Source of the DNA: an uncultured Myxococcales bacterium
GTDB taxonomy: Bacteria; Myxococcota_A; UBA9042
Length of the DNA stretch: 33,441 nucleotides
Assembly (NCBI GenBank): GCA_937910235.1
Contig: CALENB010000451.1
Coordinates: 1-33,441 of the forward strand
Direction of reading: 5' to 3'
How positions within the stretch are numbered: the first letter of the stretch is position 1; each line of letters begins with the position of its first letter. A program made the position numbers and the translations under genes. This document shows, in pieces, positions 32,820 to 33,441 of this stretch. The notes below the pieces were generated by a model. It did not search any database and was not told the origin of the DNA. It was given only the letters and a program-made list of their open reading frames with translations.

Positions 32820-32845
32820 AACGCACCGCCCAGCAGCGCTATTCC
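32820..32845 (-). promoter_or_regulatory. SigR-type promoter, GGAAT-N18-GTT
   Basis: On the minus strand GGAAT (32841-32845) and GTT (32820-32822) are exactly 18 bases apart, the pattern known for SigR targets. Transcription would start near 32812, about 43 bases before the ECF sigma start codon. Position and spacing fit autoregulation by the encoded sigma factor. Such a short motif can arise by chance. Confidence 0.55.
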
Positions 32846-32972
32846 GACGCTGCAGCACTTTTCCGATCTTCGGTCACGCTCGCTTTAGCGTCGGTCTCCG
32901 GTAGCCTCTCCTTCAAGGAAGCACGCGGTCGACTGAGGGGAAGGTTCGGTCGATTAAAATCCCGTTCGAGTC

Positions 32973-33000
32973 TTGACACGGTCACCCTGCTCCCTAGACT
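32973..33000 (+). promoter_or_regulatory. Sigma-70 promoter of tRNA genes
   Basis: TTGACA (32973-32978) and TAGACT (32995-33000) are separated by 16 bases. A start near 33007 would lie about 38 bases before tRNA-His. The perfect -35 box supports the call; the spacing is one base short of the optimum. Confidence 0.6.
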
Positions 33001-33044
33001 CCGCATCCGCACGAGGCGCTACGCGCGCTTGCTGTGCGGACCAC

Positions 33045-33118
33045 GGTGGGTGTAGCTCAGTTGGTAGAGCACGGGTTTGTGGTACCTGAGGTCGCGGGTT
33101 CAAGCCCCGTCATCCACC
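33045..33118 (+). tRNA. tRNA-His (GTG)
   Basis: A full cloverleaf can be folded by hand: acceptor GTGGGTG (33046-33052) with CATCCAC (33111-33117), D-stem GCTC/GAGC, anticodon stem CGGGT/ACCTG with loop TTGTGGT giving anticodon GTG, variable AGGTC, and T-arm GCGGG/CCCGT with loop TTCAAGC. The base before the acceptor is G (33045) and the discriminator is C (33118), matching the extra G-1:C73 pair specific to tRNA-His. CCA is not encoded (CCC follows). Confidence 0.95.
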
Positions 33119-33136
33119 CCTGGGGAGATTTGGGAT

Positions 33137-33156
33137 CCACGGCGTTCGCGCCGTGG
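33137..33156. other. Perfect hairpin between the tRNA genes
   Basis: CCACGGCG and CGCCGTGG form a perfect eight-base stem with a TTCG loop, 19 bases after tRNA-His and 86 bases before tRNA-Lys. No T-run follows. It could be a processing signal or a weak terminator; no gene is seen in the 124-base spacer. Confidence 0.5.
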
Positions 33157-33242
33157 GCCTGACTCACCGGAACGCTCATTGGAATCCCAGCGCTCGTTAC
33201 TTTGGAGTTCACGCTTCAAGATAAGGAGACACTTCACACGAC

Positions 33243-33315
33243 GGCTCCCTAGCTCAATTGGTAGAGCATCGGACTCTTAATCCGCAGGTTGATGGTTCGA
33301 GTCCATCGGGAGTCA
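33243..33315 (+). tRNA. tRNA-Lys (CTT)
   Basis: Cloverleaf: acceptor GGCTCCC (33243-33249) with GGGAGTC (33108-type arm at 33308-33314, one G:T pair), D-stem GCTC/GAGC, anticodon loop CTCTTAA with anticodon CTT, T-arm GATGG/CCATC with loop TTCGAGT, discriminator A (33315). The top pair of the anticodon stem is T:C. CCA is not encoded (CCC follows). Confidence 0.95.
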
Positions 33316-33323
33316 CCCAGTGA

Positions 33324-33367
33324 AGACGTCGAGGCCCCCGTCGCTTGCGGCGGGGGTCTCGTCGTTT
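33324..33367 (+). terminator. Terminator after tRNA-Lys
   Basis: GAGGCCCCCGTC and GGCGGGGGTCTC (33331-33360) pair over 12 positions with G:T wobbles around a six-base loop. The stem can be continued outward by AGACG with CGTTT after a one-base mismatch. A short T-run (33365-33367) closes it. No gene is visible in the remaining 74 bases of the window. Confidence 0.8.
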
Positions 33368-33441
33368 CCGGGTGCATCCATGCACGGTGAAGCGCGCGCC
33401 CATGCGGTGCTTTGAAGTTCGGTTCGGCGGGGTTCGGTTCG

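Overview
This is a GC-rich bacterial chromosome segment with 29 protein-coding genes (one possibly cut by the window start, one apparently damaged) and two tRNA genes. The best guess is a delta-proteobacterial lineage, most likely Myxococcota-like. The reasons are several secreted lipoproteins with Asp/Ala/Ser/Gly-rich linkers after the lipobox, a sigma-54 enhancer-binding regulator, an RpoH-like sigma factor, a DUF1844 protein, and a COG4752-type SPOUT methyltransferase between trmD and rplS. No rRNA gene or marker allows a firmer placement.

Layout. 1-1016: an M23 peptidase. 1035-7516 (minus): three consecutive lipoprotein genes, namely VIT/vWA/DUF2135, an unknown lipoprotein and a vWA lipoprotein. 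A good sigma-54-type promoter sits just upstream of the first. 7697-10515 (minus): a HelD-like helicase and a VOC-fold protein. 10559-11922 (minus): a compact mercury operon, merR - thioredoxin-like - merT/HMA fusion, with a textbook MerR operator but no merA. 11888-12642: scarred DNA with a ribbon-helix-helix-like reading frame fused at both ends to foreign sequence, and a possible IS21-type end. 12643-13146: a small exported protein.

13300-21069 is mostly housekeeping: ychF, the rnhB-yraN pair, and the minus-strand cluster gpsA-rimM-trmD-SPOUT methyltransferase-rplS. It is followed by a minus-strand cluster DUF1844 - sigma-54 activator - Ycf46-like AAA+ ATPase (22858-19582). The activator carries GAFTDA instead of GAFTGA. 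Next come rpoH (plus) and topA (minus, lysine-rich tail made of 33-bp repeats), dprA, rsmB and a polytopic membrane protein.

The right end holds an ECF sigma factor and a membrane-anchored anti-sigma factor whose Cys/His spacing matches the redox sensor RsrA. The sequence before the sigma gene matches the SigR-type promoter pattern GGAAT-N18-GTT. Divergent from it are tRNA-His and tRNA-Lys, with a promoter and a strong terminator.

The most interesting points are the sigma-54-linked lipoprotein operon, the SigR/RsrA-like pair with a transmembrane sensor, the merA-less mer operon at a scarred junction, the GAFTDA activator next to a Ycf46-like ATPase, and a stem-loop repeat found in two intergenic gaps. 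No CRISPR array, prophage or intact insertion sequence was seen.
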